Shown one piece after another: positions 1 through 9,500 of a stretch of DNA of 18,067 nucleotides (position 1 is the stretch's first letter; every line of letters starts with the position of its first letter). The stretch is from assembly GCA_964584665.1 (NCBI GenBank), contig CAZPAO010000041.1, forward strand, positions 1 through 18,067, read 5' to 3'. The translations under genes were made by a program, and so were the position numbers. Below the pieces are notes generated by a model. That model saw nothing but the letters and a program-made list of their open reading frames with translations, ran no database searches and was not told where the DNA came from. This DNA comes from DASUBN01 sp964584665. GTDB lineage: Bacteria; Pseudomonadota; Gammaproteobacteria; Natronospirales; REEB76.

Positions 1-429
1 GTCGCCGAAGCCGCTGATGAACTCCGGGATGATGATGCCGTTGATGCGGTACTGGAGGTCGGCGTGGTCGCCACGCACGTGCAGCTGGCCGAAGGAGTCC
101 TGGGCCACGCCGGGTACCTGCAGCAGCACCGTCTGCAGCGGTGCGTCGGCGCCCTGGGGCAGCGCCGCGATGGCCTGGGTGTCGAAGTGGTAGCTGGTGG
201 TGCCGGTCTCGGGGTTCAGGGTGTCCCGCGCCCGATTCAGGCGCTGGCTCTGGACCTTGATGTCACCGAGCTGGATCGTGCCGGTGGCGGCAGCAGGCGC
301 CGCGGTGGTCGCCGCAACCGGCGCGACGGTGGTGCCGGCGATGGGCACGTCGTCGGCGTACGCGGGGATATGGCACAGCAAGAGGCATAGGCCTGCCGCC
401 ACGGGCAGGACGTGGTGGAAACGTTTCAT
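1..429 (-). CDS. TonB-dependent receptor, N-terminal part (truncated by window edge)
   Basis: The frame is open from an ATG at 429 to the window edge, giving the first 143 residues. It starts with a signal peptide (MKRFHHVLPVAAG..., cleavage probably after AYA near residue 26). An Ala/Thr/Pro-rich linker follows, then a plug domain with the typical run of features: a conserved Gln/Leu segment around LPQGADAPLQTVLLQVPGV, then DSFGQLHVRGDHADLQYRIN and GIIIPEFISGFGD. This pattern is characteristic of outer-membrane receptors that import metal chelates or other substrates using TonB energy. A good ribosome site (AGGAG, 7 bases upstream) supports the start. The substrate cannot be told. The small DUF2946-like His/Cys protein just upstream suggests metal uptake, but that is inference. 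Confidence 0.88.
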   Translation of the reverse strand, partial: MKRFHHVLPVAAGLCLLLCHIPAYADDVPIAGTTVAPVAATTAAPAAATGTIQLGDIKVQSQRLNRARDTLNPETGTTSYHFDTQAIAALPQGADAPLQTVLLQVPGVAQDSFGQLHVRGDHADLQYRINGIIIPEFISGFGD

Positions 430-494
430 GACTCGCTCCTCATGGCGGGCGCTGCCATGCAAGGCGCGCCCGCCGGAATGGGTTTAGGGCCTGC

Positions 495-540
495 TGCGCG
501 GACTACGCGCACAGGCACGATCGGCCTTCAGGGCCGGATC
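495..540. other. two hairpins between the DUF2946-like gene and the TonB receptor
   Basis: A perfect inverted repeat TGCGCG-GACTA-CGCGCA lies at 495-511. A second, GATCGGCC...GGCCGGATC with one bulged G, lies at 519-540. Both are in the gap between two genes on the minus strand. They could form a weak terminator or attenuator ahead of the receptor gene. There is no clear T tract, so the role is open. Confidence 0.35.
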
Positions 541-543
541 AAC

Positions 544-885
544 TCAAGCGTGGGAGAGGAGCAGGGAAGGCGGAGCGCGGGACGGGGGTCTCAGGAAGGC
601 AAAGCGTCGCGCAGGGACTGCGACGCCGGTGGTCAGCAGCAGGAAGAACAGCAGCGCAGACACCACCACCGGCTTCAAGTCCGACGTGGCGGAATCGAGC
701 GCGTTGTGACCCAGCACGTGGCAGACCGGGCAGCGCAGGTCGTCCGCGGCGGTCCGGTGGTTGTGGGTGGCCTCGATCGAATAGAGCCCCACGGTGCAGG
801 CCAGCGCCAGCATGAGCAGCCAGGCGCGCCAGCGCGGGCGGCGGCTCTCCTGGATGCGATCTGTGGCTGGGCGGTGCATGGTCAT
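544..885 (-). CDS. small DUF2946-like His/Cys membrane or exported protein
   Basis: A short protein of about 113 residues. It has a basic N-terminus followed by one hydrophobic segment (WRAWLLMLALACTVGLYSI), then a His/Cys patch with HNHR, CPVC and HVLGH. A second hydrophobic stretch (VVVSALLFFLLLTTGVAV) leads to an Arg/Pro tail containing RPPSRAPP. Short length, a CPxC pair and an RAPP-type tail are features of DUF2946 proteins, which are often found next to TonB-dependent receptors and metal genes. A role in metal handling is inference. The start is uncertain: ATG at 885 or 879. A TTG at 915 coincides with a likely -35 box and is not favoured. Confidence 0.6.
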   Translation of the reverse strand: MTMHRPATDRIQESRRPRWRAWLLMLALACTVGLYSIEATHNHRTAADDLRCPVCHVLGHNALDSATSDLKPVVVSALLFFLLLTTGVAVPARRFAFLRPPSRAPPSLLLSHA

Positions 886-886
886 C

Positions 887-915
887 TTTATAGTGGACCG
901 GGCTGGATGGGGCAA
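887..915 (-). promoter_or_regulatory. candidate sigma70 promoter for the DUF2946-like gene
   Basis: Read on the minus strand, TTGCCC (910-915) is followed by a 17-base spacer and TATAAA (887-892), matching 4/6 and 5/6 of the consensus. The nearest ATGs (885 and 879) lie where transcription would begin. If this promoter is used, the message would be leaderless or nearly so. No ribosome site is visible ahead of these ATGs. Confidence 0.4.
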
Positions 916-967
916 CCCCGCAGGCTTGGAGTCCCGCCGCGGCCCAGAGTTCCCCAGGGGAGGGATG

Positions 968-1834
968 TCAGAATCTCACTCTCGTCTGCTGGCCTGCTTC
1001 CACCCGCGCGGTGCGGGTGGATGAGAAGTCGAGGCCGCTGGCGCCCGGCACGTCCTTCGCCGCGCAGGTCACCGCCAGGGTGTAGGTGCCGGCCGGCAGC
1101 GACGTGATGCTGAAGAAATAGAAACCGATGTCCTCGTGCTTGAGGCTGCTCGTCAGGGTGAACGGTTCCGTGCCGCCGGTCACCGGCACGTTGAAGCCCT
1201 CGGGCACGATCCCGGCGCCCTCATACACATACACCTGCGGGTCGCAGCCGTTGTCGAGGATGGGCGTGCTGCCGAGCACGAGCGAATCCGGCACCGAACC
1301 TGCGATGGTCCCCGCGTTCTTCTCGTCCACCAGCCGTGACACGGGCTTGAGCGCGTAGCTCGGCATGGCGCCGCTGGTGTCGATGACGAGAGCCTGATGC
1401 AGCTCGACGGTGATGAGGATGTCCGAGGTCAGGCCCTCACCCACGGTGAAGTCGCCCTCGGTCTTGAGGCTCCCGACGTCGAGCGGATAGCGGTTGCCGT
1501 TGTCCGCGATCACGTAGGAGTCGTCGGCATCCACGTCCAGGCGGATCCATTGGTAGTCGCCGGCCGGCACGATCACGTCCGTGACGATCGGGGTCTGCCC
1601 GGACGATTCCAGGTCGACGGTCTGTTCCGTGCCGAGAGGCAGATTCGTCTGCGAGCCGCCGCCGCCCAGGGTCACGGCCCGGAAAGCGACGACCACGTTG
1701 CGGACGCCTCCCGCCGGCGATCCGGAGACGGAGAGGTCGAACCTCCCGTTGAAACTGTCCTCGCAGCCGCCGAGGCCCGTCAGCAGCGCCAGCAGCGGGA
1801 GCGCGCAGGCCAGATATGCATTGCGTCGTGACAT
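968..1834 (-). CDS. DUF4382-type lipoprotein
   Basis: A 288-residue exported lipoprotein. The N-terminus is a lipoprotein signal (MSRRNAYLACALPLLALL...) ending in the lipobox LGGC, with the lipidated Cys at about residue 24. The mature part begins with FDLSVSGSPAGGVRNVVVAFRAVTL. It then shows a beta-rich layout with the PAGDYQWIRLDVDA segment, the hallmark region of DUF4382 proteins (putative carbohydrate- or surface-associated beta-sandwich). A second half, with a LPAGTYTLAVTC motif, looks like another beta-sandwich repeat. An upstream ATG at 1858 is in frame, but the 1834 start gives the cleaner signal peptide; neither has a strong ribosome site. It lies 60 bases after the dsbG stop, in the same direction. 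Confidence 0.75.
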   Translation of the reverse strand: MSRRNAYLACALPLLALLTGLGGCEDSFNGRFDLSVSGSPAGGVRNVVVAFRAVTLGGGGSQTNLPLGTEQTVDLESSGQTPIVTDVIVPAGDYQWIRLDVDADDSYVIADNGNRYPLDVGSLKTEGDFTVGEGLTSDILITVELHQALVIDTSGAMPSYALKPVSRLVDEKNAGTIAGSVPDSLVLGSTPILDNGCDPQVYVYEGAGIVPEGFNVPVTGGTEPFTLTSSLKHEDIGFYFFSITSLPAGTYTLAVTCAAKDVPGASGLDFSSTRTARVEAGQQTRVRF

Positions 1835-1879
1835 GAGCGGTATCGCGGCCTCATCCATGCAGTGGAGGCGGAGACGACG

Positions 1880-1885
1880 ATTATA
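1880..1885 (-). promoter_or_regulatory. candidate -10 box ahead of the DUF4382 lipoprotein gene
   Basis: The minus strand reads TATAAT here, a perfect -10 hexamer in a GC-rich stretch, about 46 bases before the chosen start. No good -35 is found at 16-18 bases, so the call rests on the -10 alone. Confidence 0.3.
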
Positions 1886-1894
1886 GCCGCGGCG

Positions 1895-2686
1895 CTACTT
1901 CTGCGGGTCCAGCGCCGCGATGAAAGCAGGCATATCCTGGGGCATGCCTTCGCTCACGGTCCATTGGCCACCCTTGCGGTAGACCAGGAGCGGCGTGCCC
2001 TGGCCGCCTGCGTCGGCCATCTGATCGTTATGGGTTTCTATCGCCGCCTTCAACCCATCCGGCAGCGGGCCCAGTTCCGGGATACCGCCTTCCTCCTGGC
2101 TGTGGTCGAAATCCGTCTCATCCTTCGCGAGGGCCGCGACCCGGTCCTTGGCCGAGAGGATCGCGGCGGCGCGCCCGGCGCTGGATTTCTTCAGGGTCGC
2201 CACCATCGCCCAGCGCACGTGCAGCTTGCCGGACTGCACCAGAGGGTGCAGTTGGGTCCATAGCTGGTTGCAGTAGCTGCAGTTGGCATCCGCATAGACA
2301 TAGATGAGCGGCGCCGTGGGGGCGCCTTCATCTACGAGATAAGGGTCATGGGCCAGTGTCGCGGCGGTGTTCTCCGCTGACGCCGCCATCACGTACTTCT
2401 CGTAGTACTGCTGGGTCAGGTTGACGCCGGCCTTGTCCACCAGCGGCGAGCTGAAGGCGTAGCCGCCGCTCGGGGTGGTGAAGATGATCAGCATGTGGCC
2501 CTGGTAACTCACGGTCCAGCCCGTGAGTCCGTCCACGGCGGGGAAGCTCCTCTTGATATGGCCGCCGTCCTGCACCAGCCGCTGCAGGGCGGCCGGCACC
2601 GCGGGTGAGGCGGGGGTGGGCGGAGTGGCTGCGGTCGCGGCGAGGGGCAGCAGGGTGGCAAGGAGGAGCGGGGGGAGGTATCTCAT
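1895..2686 (-). CDS. dsbG: periplasmic thiol:disulfide isomerase/chaperone, DsbG type
   Basis: A 263-residue protein with a Sec signal peptide (MRYLPPLLLATLLPLAATAA). A DsbC/DsbG-like dimerisation domain follows (IKRSFPAVDGLTGWTVSYQG), then a thioredoxin fold. The active site is C136-S-Y-C139 within YADANCSYCNQLW, where DsbG has CPYC. The cis-proline loop is T231-P232 (GTPLLVY). The order and spacing of WQ/LW, SGKLHVRW, AAAILSAKD and the late TP loop match DsbG. Known family role: reduces or isomerises disulfides and protects sulfenylated cysteines in the periplasm. The Pro-to-Ser change in the active site could alter redox potential. The start was chosen for its signal peptide; an in-frame ATG at 2743 adds an implausible Cys-rich extension. 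Downstream of the GspC-like gene, probably co-transcribed. Confidence 0.82.
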   Translation of the reverse strand: MRYLPPLLLATLLPLAATAATPPTPASPAVPAALQRLVQDGGHIKRSFPAVDGLTGWTVSYQGHMLIIFTTPSGGYAFSSPLVDKAGVNLTQQYYEKYVMAASAENTAATLAHDPYLVDEGAPTAPLIYVYADANCSYCNQLWTQLHPLVQSGKLHVRWAMVATLKKSSAGRAAAILSAKDRVAALAKDETDFDHSQEEGGIPELGPLPDGLKAAIETHNDQMADAGGQGTPLLVYRKGGQWTVSEGMPQDMPAFIAALDPQK

Positions 2687-2766
2687 CCTTGGGATTGTGC
2701 GGGCACCTTGGCCCCCCGCGCAACACGCGGTCCAAGGAGGCATCCCGCGAGGCGGTCATCCGTCTT

Positions 2767-3465
2767 TCAGGGTCCGCCGGAGCCGGCGGGGTGTCCTTTG
2801 CCAGTGAGCGCTTTCCTTCTTGCTTGGGCGGCTCTCAGCGCAGCCTCCAGTGCTGTCAGGTTCTGGGACAACGCGGTCTTCGGCTCTGGCCCCGTGGCGG
2901 AAGTGCGCGCCGTCATGTGCACATCCACCATCCCCTCCACCGGCAGCAGCGCCGTCCTCTCATCGGTGGAAGCCATCGGGATGGCCAGTTCCAATCGATA
3001 GCTGCCCGAAGATCCCGTAAGTGTAACGGCATAAGGATCGATGCGCGTGACGGTCTCTCCGGTTGGCAATCGCGCGCCTGTCTGCACCACGCTCTCACCG
3101 CCGGGGCCCATCAGCGTCGCCACGGCCGCCTGCTGGTCATCGCACTGCTGTGTGTCGCCCATGCAGGCGATGCCGTTCACCTTATAAGGGCTGTTCTCCG
3201 CGATCTCCGGAGCGGATCGGCTTGCGGCATCGGCCACGCCGAAGAGATGCGCGGAAGCGGCTCCCTGCGCGTGGTCGATGAGCGAAGGCATCGCCGCGGG
3301 CCGGGCGGGCGGGGCAGGCTGCGACGAGATGTGCGCCGTCGCGCCTAGCAGGATTTGGGACGCCAGTCCCATTACGGTGAGCGCGGACAAGGCGGTGACC
3401 GTCCCGGGCCATCCCGGACGGAAGCGCATTTTCACTGGCCCGATCCTTTTCATCCTTCTGCCCAT
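2767..3465 (-). CDS. GspC-like membrane-anchored protein (type II secretion HR-domain type)
   Basis: About 232 residues. A short basic N-terminus leads to a single membrane segment (TVTALSALTVMGLASQILLGA), then a Pro/Ala linker. A homology-region-like domain follows: AHLFGVADA, ENSPYKVNGIACMGD, AVATLMGPGGESVVQTGARLPTGETVTRIDPYAVTLTGSSGSYRLEL. The LFG start, the V-x-G-I strand and the I-DPYAVTL turn resemble GspC/PilP homology-region domains, which link the inner-membrane platform to the secretin. No C-terminal PDZ domain is present, and no other secretion genes are seen here. The start is unsure: ATGs at 3465, 3453 (abutting AGAAGG) and 3429 are all possible. It is divergent from the large toxin gene. 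Confidence 0.6.
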   Translation of the reverse strand: MGRRMKRIGPVKMRFRPGWPGTVTALSALTVMGLASQILLGATAHISSQPAPPARPAAMPSLIDHAQGAASAHLFGVADAASRSAPEIAENSPYKVNGIACMGDTQQCDDQQAAVATLMGPGGESVVQTGARLPTGETVTRIDPYAVTLTGSSGSYRLELAIPMASTDERTALLPVEGMVDVHMTARTSATGPEPKTALSQNLTALEAALRAAQARRKALTGKGHPAGSGGP

Positions 3466-3497
3466 CGCTTGGAAAACCGCAGGCACGCGCAGGTTTA

Positions 3498-3526
3498 TTG
3501 ACATATGAAAACACATTATGTATCCG
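3498..3526 (+). promoter_or_regulatory. candidate promoter for the SpvB-RHS toxin gene
   Basis: A perfect -35 hexamer TTGACA (3498-3503) sits in an unusually AT-rich patch between two divergent genes. At 17 bases the -10 position reads TATCCG, only 3/6, so it may need an activator. It would give a leader of about 55-60 bases before the ATG at 3590. Confidence 0.35.
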
Positions 3527-3589
3527 TATGCCTCCCTCGCAACGGGGGATAGGGGTAGCAACAAGAATCGCTGTTCAAGGGGAGTACCG

Positions 3590-6500
3590 ATGGACTGGTC
3601 GACCGTGCGTTTGTTTGGACTGCATCTTATTCGTTTCACCGGGTTCCGTGCCCGACACGCGTTGGCAACGACGGGGTTCGCCCTCGCATTGGCCATCGCG
3701 CCTGCCGCCTGGGCCACCGTGCCCGGCAGCGTGGCCGGCGCATTCTCGGTTGACGGTACCGGCACGGGCAACTACGCCATCCCCATCGCCCTGCCGCCCG
3801 GCGTGGCGGGAGTCCAGCCGGACCTGAAGCTCATCTACTCGAGCCGGGCTTCCGACGGACAGCTGGGCGTGGGTTGGTCCCTCTCGGGGCTCTCGGCCGT
3901 CACCCGTTGCGCGCGCTTCTATGATGTGGACAACATCAACGGCGGTGTCCAGTTCGACACCAACGACCGGTTCTGTCTGGATGGGCAGCGCGTCCGCAGC
4001 ATCGGGGGCGATACCTACGGAGCCTCGGGGACGCATTACCGCACCGAGATCGAGTCCTACCACGACGTCGTCTCCCTCGGCGTCGCCGGCGGCGGCCCGC
4101 TGTATTTCACGATCCATGACCGCGCCGGCCTGAACTACACCTACGGCAACACCACTGCCTGCATCCTGGCTGCCAGCAACGGCGCCTGCGTGGCCTGGCC
4201 CGTTACGCAGATCACGGATCGCCACGATAACTTCATCAGCTTCACCTACGTCGCCGTCGGTACCACCGAATACAAGCTCAGCGAGATCGACTACGGCAAC
4301 CGCAACGGCACCAACGTCGGCAAGGTCCAGTTCTCCTATTCCACGGGCCGCCCCGACAAGTACTACCGCTACGCGGGCAACACCCAGACGGCCGCCACCG
4401 GCACCGCCGCGCTCAACGCCACCGTGCGTCTCAGCAGCATCGCGGTCTACGATTCTGATACCACCCTGGTGCGCAAGTACTCTCTCTCCTACACCACCTC
4501 CACCACGGGGCGCAGCCTGCTCGGCAGCGTCACCCAGTGCAGCGATTCGGCTGGCACCAATTGCCTGCCTGCCACCAACTTCACCTGGGGCCAGACTCCA
4601 GGGGGCTTCCAATCCACCACGGCGTCCAACACCACCGTGCCTGCCAACGCGGCGGACCTGGTGACGGGCGACTTCGACGGCGACGGCATCACGGATTACA
4701 TGTACGTCACCTCCAACACCTGGAAGGTGCTGTTGGGCAAGCGCATGTTGACCGGTGGCGCCATCATCAACACCGGCATCACCCTCAGCAGCGCGGATCA
4801 GCCTCAATATGCGATCGTGGGCGACATAGACGGCGATGGCTGCGCCGACATGATGGTGCCCCTCACCGCCACCGCCGATCGCTGGCAGCAGTACATATCG
4901 GACTGCAACGGCCACCTCACCATGGTGGACAACGCCCTGCACACCTTCGGCTCCCAGACCCTCCACCCGATGATCATCGATCTCAACGGGGACGGCATCC
5001 AGGACCTCGTCTTCCGGAGTGCCGGCGAACTGTATTTCATCCTCGGCACCGGCGCCCCCTTCGTGGGCAGCAGCCGCGTGGATACCGGCCTCTCCCTGAC
5101 CGATACGCAGCAGCTCTATCCTCTCAATTTCTTCGGCAACGGCCACATGCAGTTCTACGTCACCTCCGATGGCACCGGCGTCGGTGGGGGCGGTGGAGGC
5201 GGCGGGGGTGGTGGCGGAGGAGGCGGCGGCGGCGGTGGTGGCCAACAGCAGCAACTTCAGAGCCAGACACTGGCAGTGACGGCAACGGTGGCCGTGAGTG
5301 CGGGCACCATCTTGGATTGGAACAGCACCGCCGTCAGCATCGTGGCCACCAGCGCAGCCGTGCCTAACCTCACACCCCAGAGCATTGTGCTCCTGGACAT
5401 CAATGGCGACGGCTTGACCGACCTGGTCTCCTTTCTGTGCACCGGCAACCAGTGCGGCTGGTATCCCTACCTGAACAAGGGCGGGAGCTGGGTCTGGAAC
5501 AACAATGCCTTCACCTTCTCCGACACCATGCACGATACCCGGGTAGCTATGACCCGCGTCATGGACTATGACGGCGACGGCCAGCAAGACCTGGTGTACC
5601 CGAGTCCCACCGGCAGCAACTGGGTGGTGCTGGAGGGCGCCGGTACCGACCTCGCCGCCGCGACGGTCAACACCGGCGTGCTAGCCGTTAACCCCACCAG
5701 CGCCATGGTGGTGGACTACGAAGGCGACGGGCTGCCCGACCTGATGTATCCCGATAGCACCTGGAAGGCCTACCTGCGCGGCGCCGGCAAGGCCACCGAT
5801 CTCCTGACCCAGATCACCGACGGCCTGGGCCGCAACACTTATATCGAATACCAACCCCTCAACGCCGTCTGGACCGCCGTCTACGGCGGGCCCATGGACA
5901 GCAGCAGTGCGCCCAACCTGGATGCGCCGCTGGTGCACAATTTCCTCGGGCCTCTCTACGTGGTGTTCCAGTACGGGGTCGATTCCGCCACGCCCGGCAC
6001 CGCCACCGGTTCAGTCATCAACACCCAGTACGCCTATTGGGGCGCCAAGATGGATTCCCAGGGACGCGGCTTCCTGGGTTTCTATCAGGTGCAGGCTTCC
6101 AACATCAACAGCGGCATCGTCACCCTCAACAAGACCGCGCAGCAGACATTCCCCTTCACCGGCATGGTCACGGAATCGGACGTCTACGCGGTGCCCGGGG
6201 CCATCCAGACAGTGGATCACACAAATATCCTGAACCGCCTGCAGAGCAAGTGTTATGCCCTGCCCGACGGGCAGCAGTGCGACACCACGCCGCCGCCTCC
6301 GCCCGCGCCGCCCCATGCCCCCAGTTCCAGCACGCTGGTGGACAAGACGGTGTACACGCTCGCCACCCATGCCACCAGTGGCACCAGCAACCATAGCGAG
6401 CTGGTCTACATTCAGAATTCCACCCGCACCCGCCGTGAACTCGGCAGCAGCAGCACCGCATACCAGACCATCTCCACAACCTATACCTACAATGGTTGGG

Positions 6501-9500
6501 GCGAAGCCCTGCAGGTGGTGGCCACCACTACCGACAGTCAGGCGGGGGATTCCCTCACCGTCACCACCACCAACACCTATGGCGCGGATGACACCACCTC
6601 GGGCAACGCCCACTGGGCCCTGGACCGGCTTACGGATTCCACCGTGACCCAGTCCTACACCTACAATTCGCCCACGGGACCCGTCACCAGCAGCGTGACC
6701 CATGAGTCGACGTTCACCTACCGTGGTGCAGCCAGCTTTTCCCTGAGCAGCGAGACCGCCAACGCCAACAGCACCACGCCGCTCACCACCACTTACGCTT
6801 ACGACACCTTCGGCAACAAGATCTCGGCGGTGCAGACCGGCAGCGGCATCCCCACCGGCGGCTACACCACCAGCACCGCCTACGATGCCGACGGCCTGTA
6901 TCCGGTCTCCACCACCAACGCCCTGGGGCAGATCACCCAGTATCAATATGATGCCCGCTTCGGCAGCCAGTCCAAGGTGACGGATCCCAACGGCATCGCC
7001 GTGACCACCACCTACGATGCCTTCGGCCGCAAGCTCACCCAGACCGGGCCGCGTGCTGCGCAGACCGTAGCCTGGGACTACGAGTGGTGCACCAGCTGCC
7101 GCGCGCCGAACGCGGTGTTCTATTCCACCGAGACCCACGGCGACGGCCAGCTCATCCGCACGCAGTACGATGCGGCCGGTCGTGTGGTGCTCACCCGCCA
7201 CTACGGCCTGGGCGGCACCGGTCTGGATACCTTCACCGCCTACGATCCGCTGGGCCGCGCCTACATGACCAGCGCGCCTTTCCAGGATAATTCGGGGGCG
7301 AATACCCTGCCCCTGTGCTGGACCTACACCAGCTATGACATCCTCGGACGTGCCATCGAGGTGGACGCCCCGGCCCAGGGCGCGAGCTGCAATGGCCCGA
7401 GCCTCACCACCGTCTCCAACTCATATTTCAGTGCGGCGCCTTCCGGCCAGGTCTACGCAGTTACGACTTCGAGTTACAACGGCCTGCAGTCCACCGTCAC
7501 GGACCCGCGCGGCAATTCCGCCACCCGCACCGACGATGCCTTCGCCAAGACTTGGGCTGTGCAGGACTCCATCGGCGGTACCGCGACCTACGGCTATGAT
7601 GCCTTCGGCAACACCAAGGACGTGTGGATCCAGGGTGCCGACGGGATGACCAGCCACACCCACATGACCTATGACGTCCGCGGCTTCAAGACCTCTATGG
7701 ACGATCAGGACATGGGCCATTGGACCTATGCCTACGATGCCCTGGGCCGGCTCACCGGCCAGACCAACGCCAACAGCCAGTCCGTGAGCCTGAGCTATGA
7801 CGCCCTGGGGCGTCTCGTGCAGCGCGTCGAACCGGAGGGCACCACCACCTGGACCTATGACACGGCTGCAAACGGCATCGGCAAGCTGGCCTCCGTCACC
7901 GCGCCCGGCGGCTACAGCGCGAGCTACACCTACAACACCTACGGCCAGTCGGACCAGTCCACCGTCATCCCGGGCACGGGCGCGGCTTCGTATGTGCTGG
8001 ACCGGAACTACGACACCTTGGGGCGGCTCGCGACCCTCGTCTACCCGTCCTTCAACGTGGCGGGCACTGCCTACGGCCTCTCGGTCGGCTATTGCTACGA
8101 CGACACCGGCCACCTGACCACCGTCTTCGACAGGTCCACCGGCCAGACCTGCACCGGCGGCGTGAGCCAGTATTACTGGCAGGCCACCGCTGCGGACGAG
8201 CGGGATAACGTCACCGCCGATAACCTGGGCGCGTCGCCGGGCGTGCTGCCCCTCGCCGAAGTGCGCACCTTCGATGATGCCACCGGCCGCGTCACCGGTA
8301 TCGGCGTCGCCGGGGACACCACGCTGGAAGACCAGGCCTATACCTGGGATCTCGACGGCAACTTCACTGGCCGCACGGACGGGCTGAACAGCGCATCCGA
8401 GGTGGTGCACTACGACGCCATGAACCGCATGAAGAGTTCGACCCTGACCGTCGGCACTGTCGCCAACGGCCAGGAGAACTACGCTTACGACAGCATGGGC
8501 AACCTGCGCCAGCGCGGCAGCGTGGCCCAGAGCTATGTGTACCAGGAAGACGGCACCCCGGGCGTCGGCCCCCACACGCTGCAGTCCGTGAGCGTCGGTG
8601 GCACGCCGGTCTCCCTAACCTATGACAATGACGGCAATGTCACCGTCGAAGGCACCCGCGGCCTCACCTGGGCGTCCTATGACAAGCCCAGCTTCATCGC
8701 CGACAGCGCCTCCGGCATCAGCGAGCAGTTCATGTACGGTCCCGACCGGGAGCTGTACCAGGAGGTCGCGTCCCAGGGCGGCCACAGCATCACCACCACC
8801 CACCTCTGGGGTTTGGTGGATATCGCCGATGACAGCGCGAGTGGCGAGACCATCCGGCTCTCCATCACCGCCGGCAGCCTCGTCATCGCCCAGCAGGTGC
8901 TCGCCGGCAGCGCGCCGGGCACCACCCTCTATCTGCTGCACGATGCCATGGGCAGCGTCATCCAGCAGGCGTATGTGAACGCCGGTGCCTGGGTCGGCAC
9001 CAACGCCGTGGCCTACGGGCCCTGGGGCGATTCGCGTGACGTGAGCACGGGCGGGGCCAATACGCTTGCCTTCATCAACCTCGCCGGCATGGCGAATCTG
9101 GGTTTCACCGGCCAGACCAACCTGAGCTTAGGCTTGGTGCACATGGGCGGTCGCGTGTATGACCCGGCTATCGGAAGGTTTTTATCGGCAGACCCCAACG
9201 TGCAGTACCCGCTCTCGCCCCAGAGCTACAACCGGTACGTGTATGTCAACAATAATCCGTTGAGTTACACGGATCCGACGGGGTATATGAGTCTAGGTGA
9301 CATAGTCGAGACTATAGTCATCATATATATCGCTTATGAAACGGGGTATTACGCGGACGGATGGGCGGGCGGCGGCGTAGGAGGCGCAACCGTAGGCGGC
9401 ATGGCGGGAGGCGCCACAGCAGGCTATCTCAGCACGCCTGGGACACCGGACGACCGTCTGAAGGGAGCTGGAGAAGGAGGCCTCGAAGGGGGCGCCTTTG

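Noticed and set aside
3575..5587. 670-codon open frame on the minus strand opposite the toxin gene
   Set aside because: It lies fully within the well-supported SpvB/FG-GAP coding region, has a low-complexity Ala/Gly/Val composition typical of GC-rich antisense frames, and shows no domain.
6011..8575. Two long antisense frames (6011-7201 and 7421-8575) opposite the RHS repeats
   Set aside because: Both are shadow frames of a GC-rich repeat gene, with no ribosome site and no recognisable protein features.
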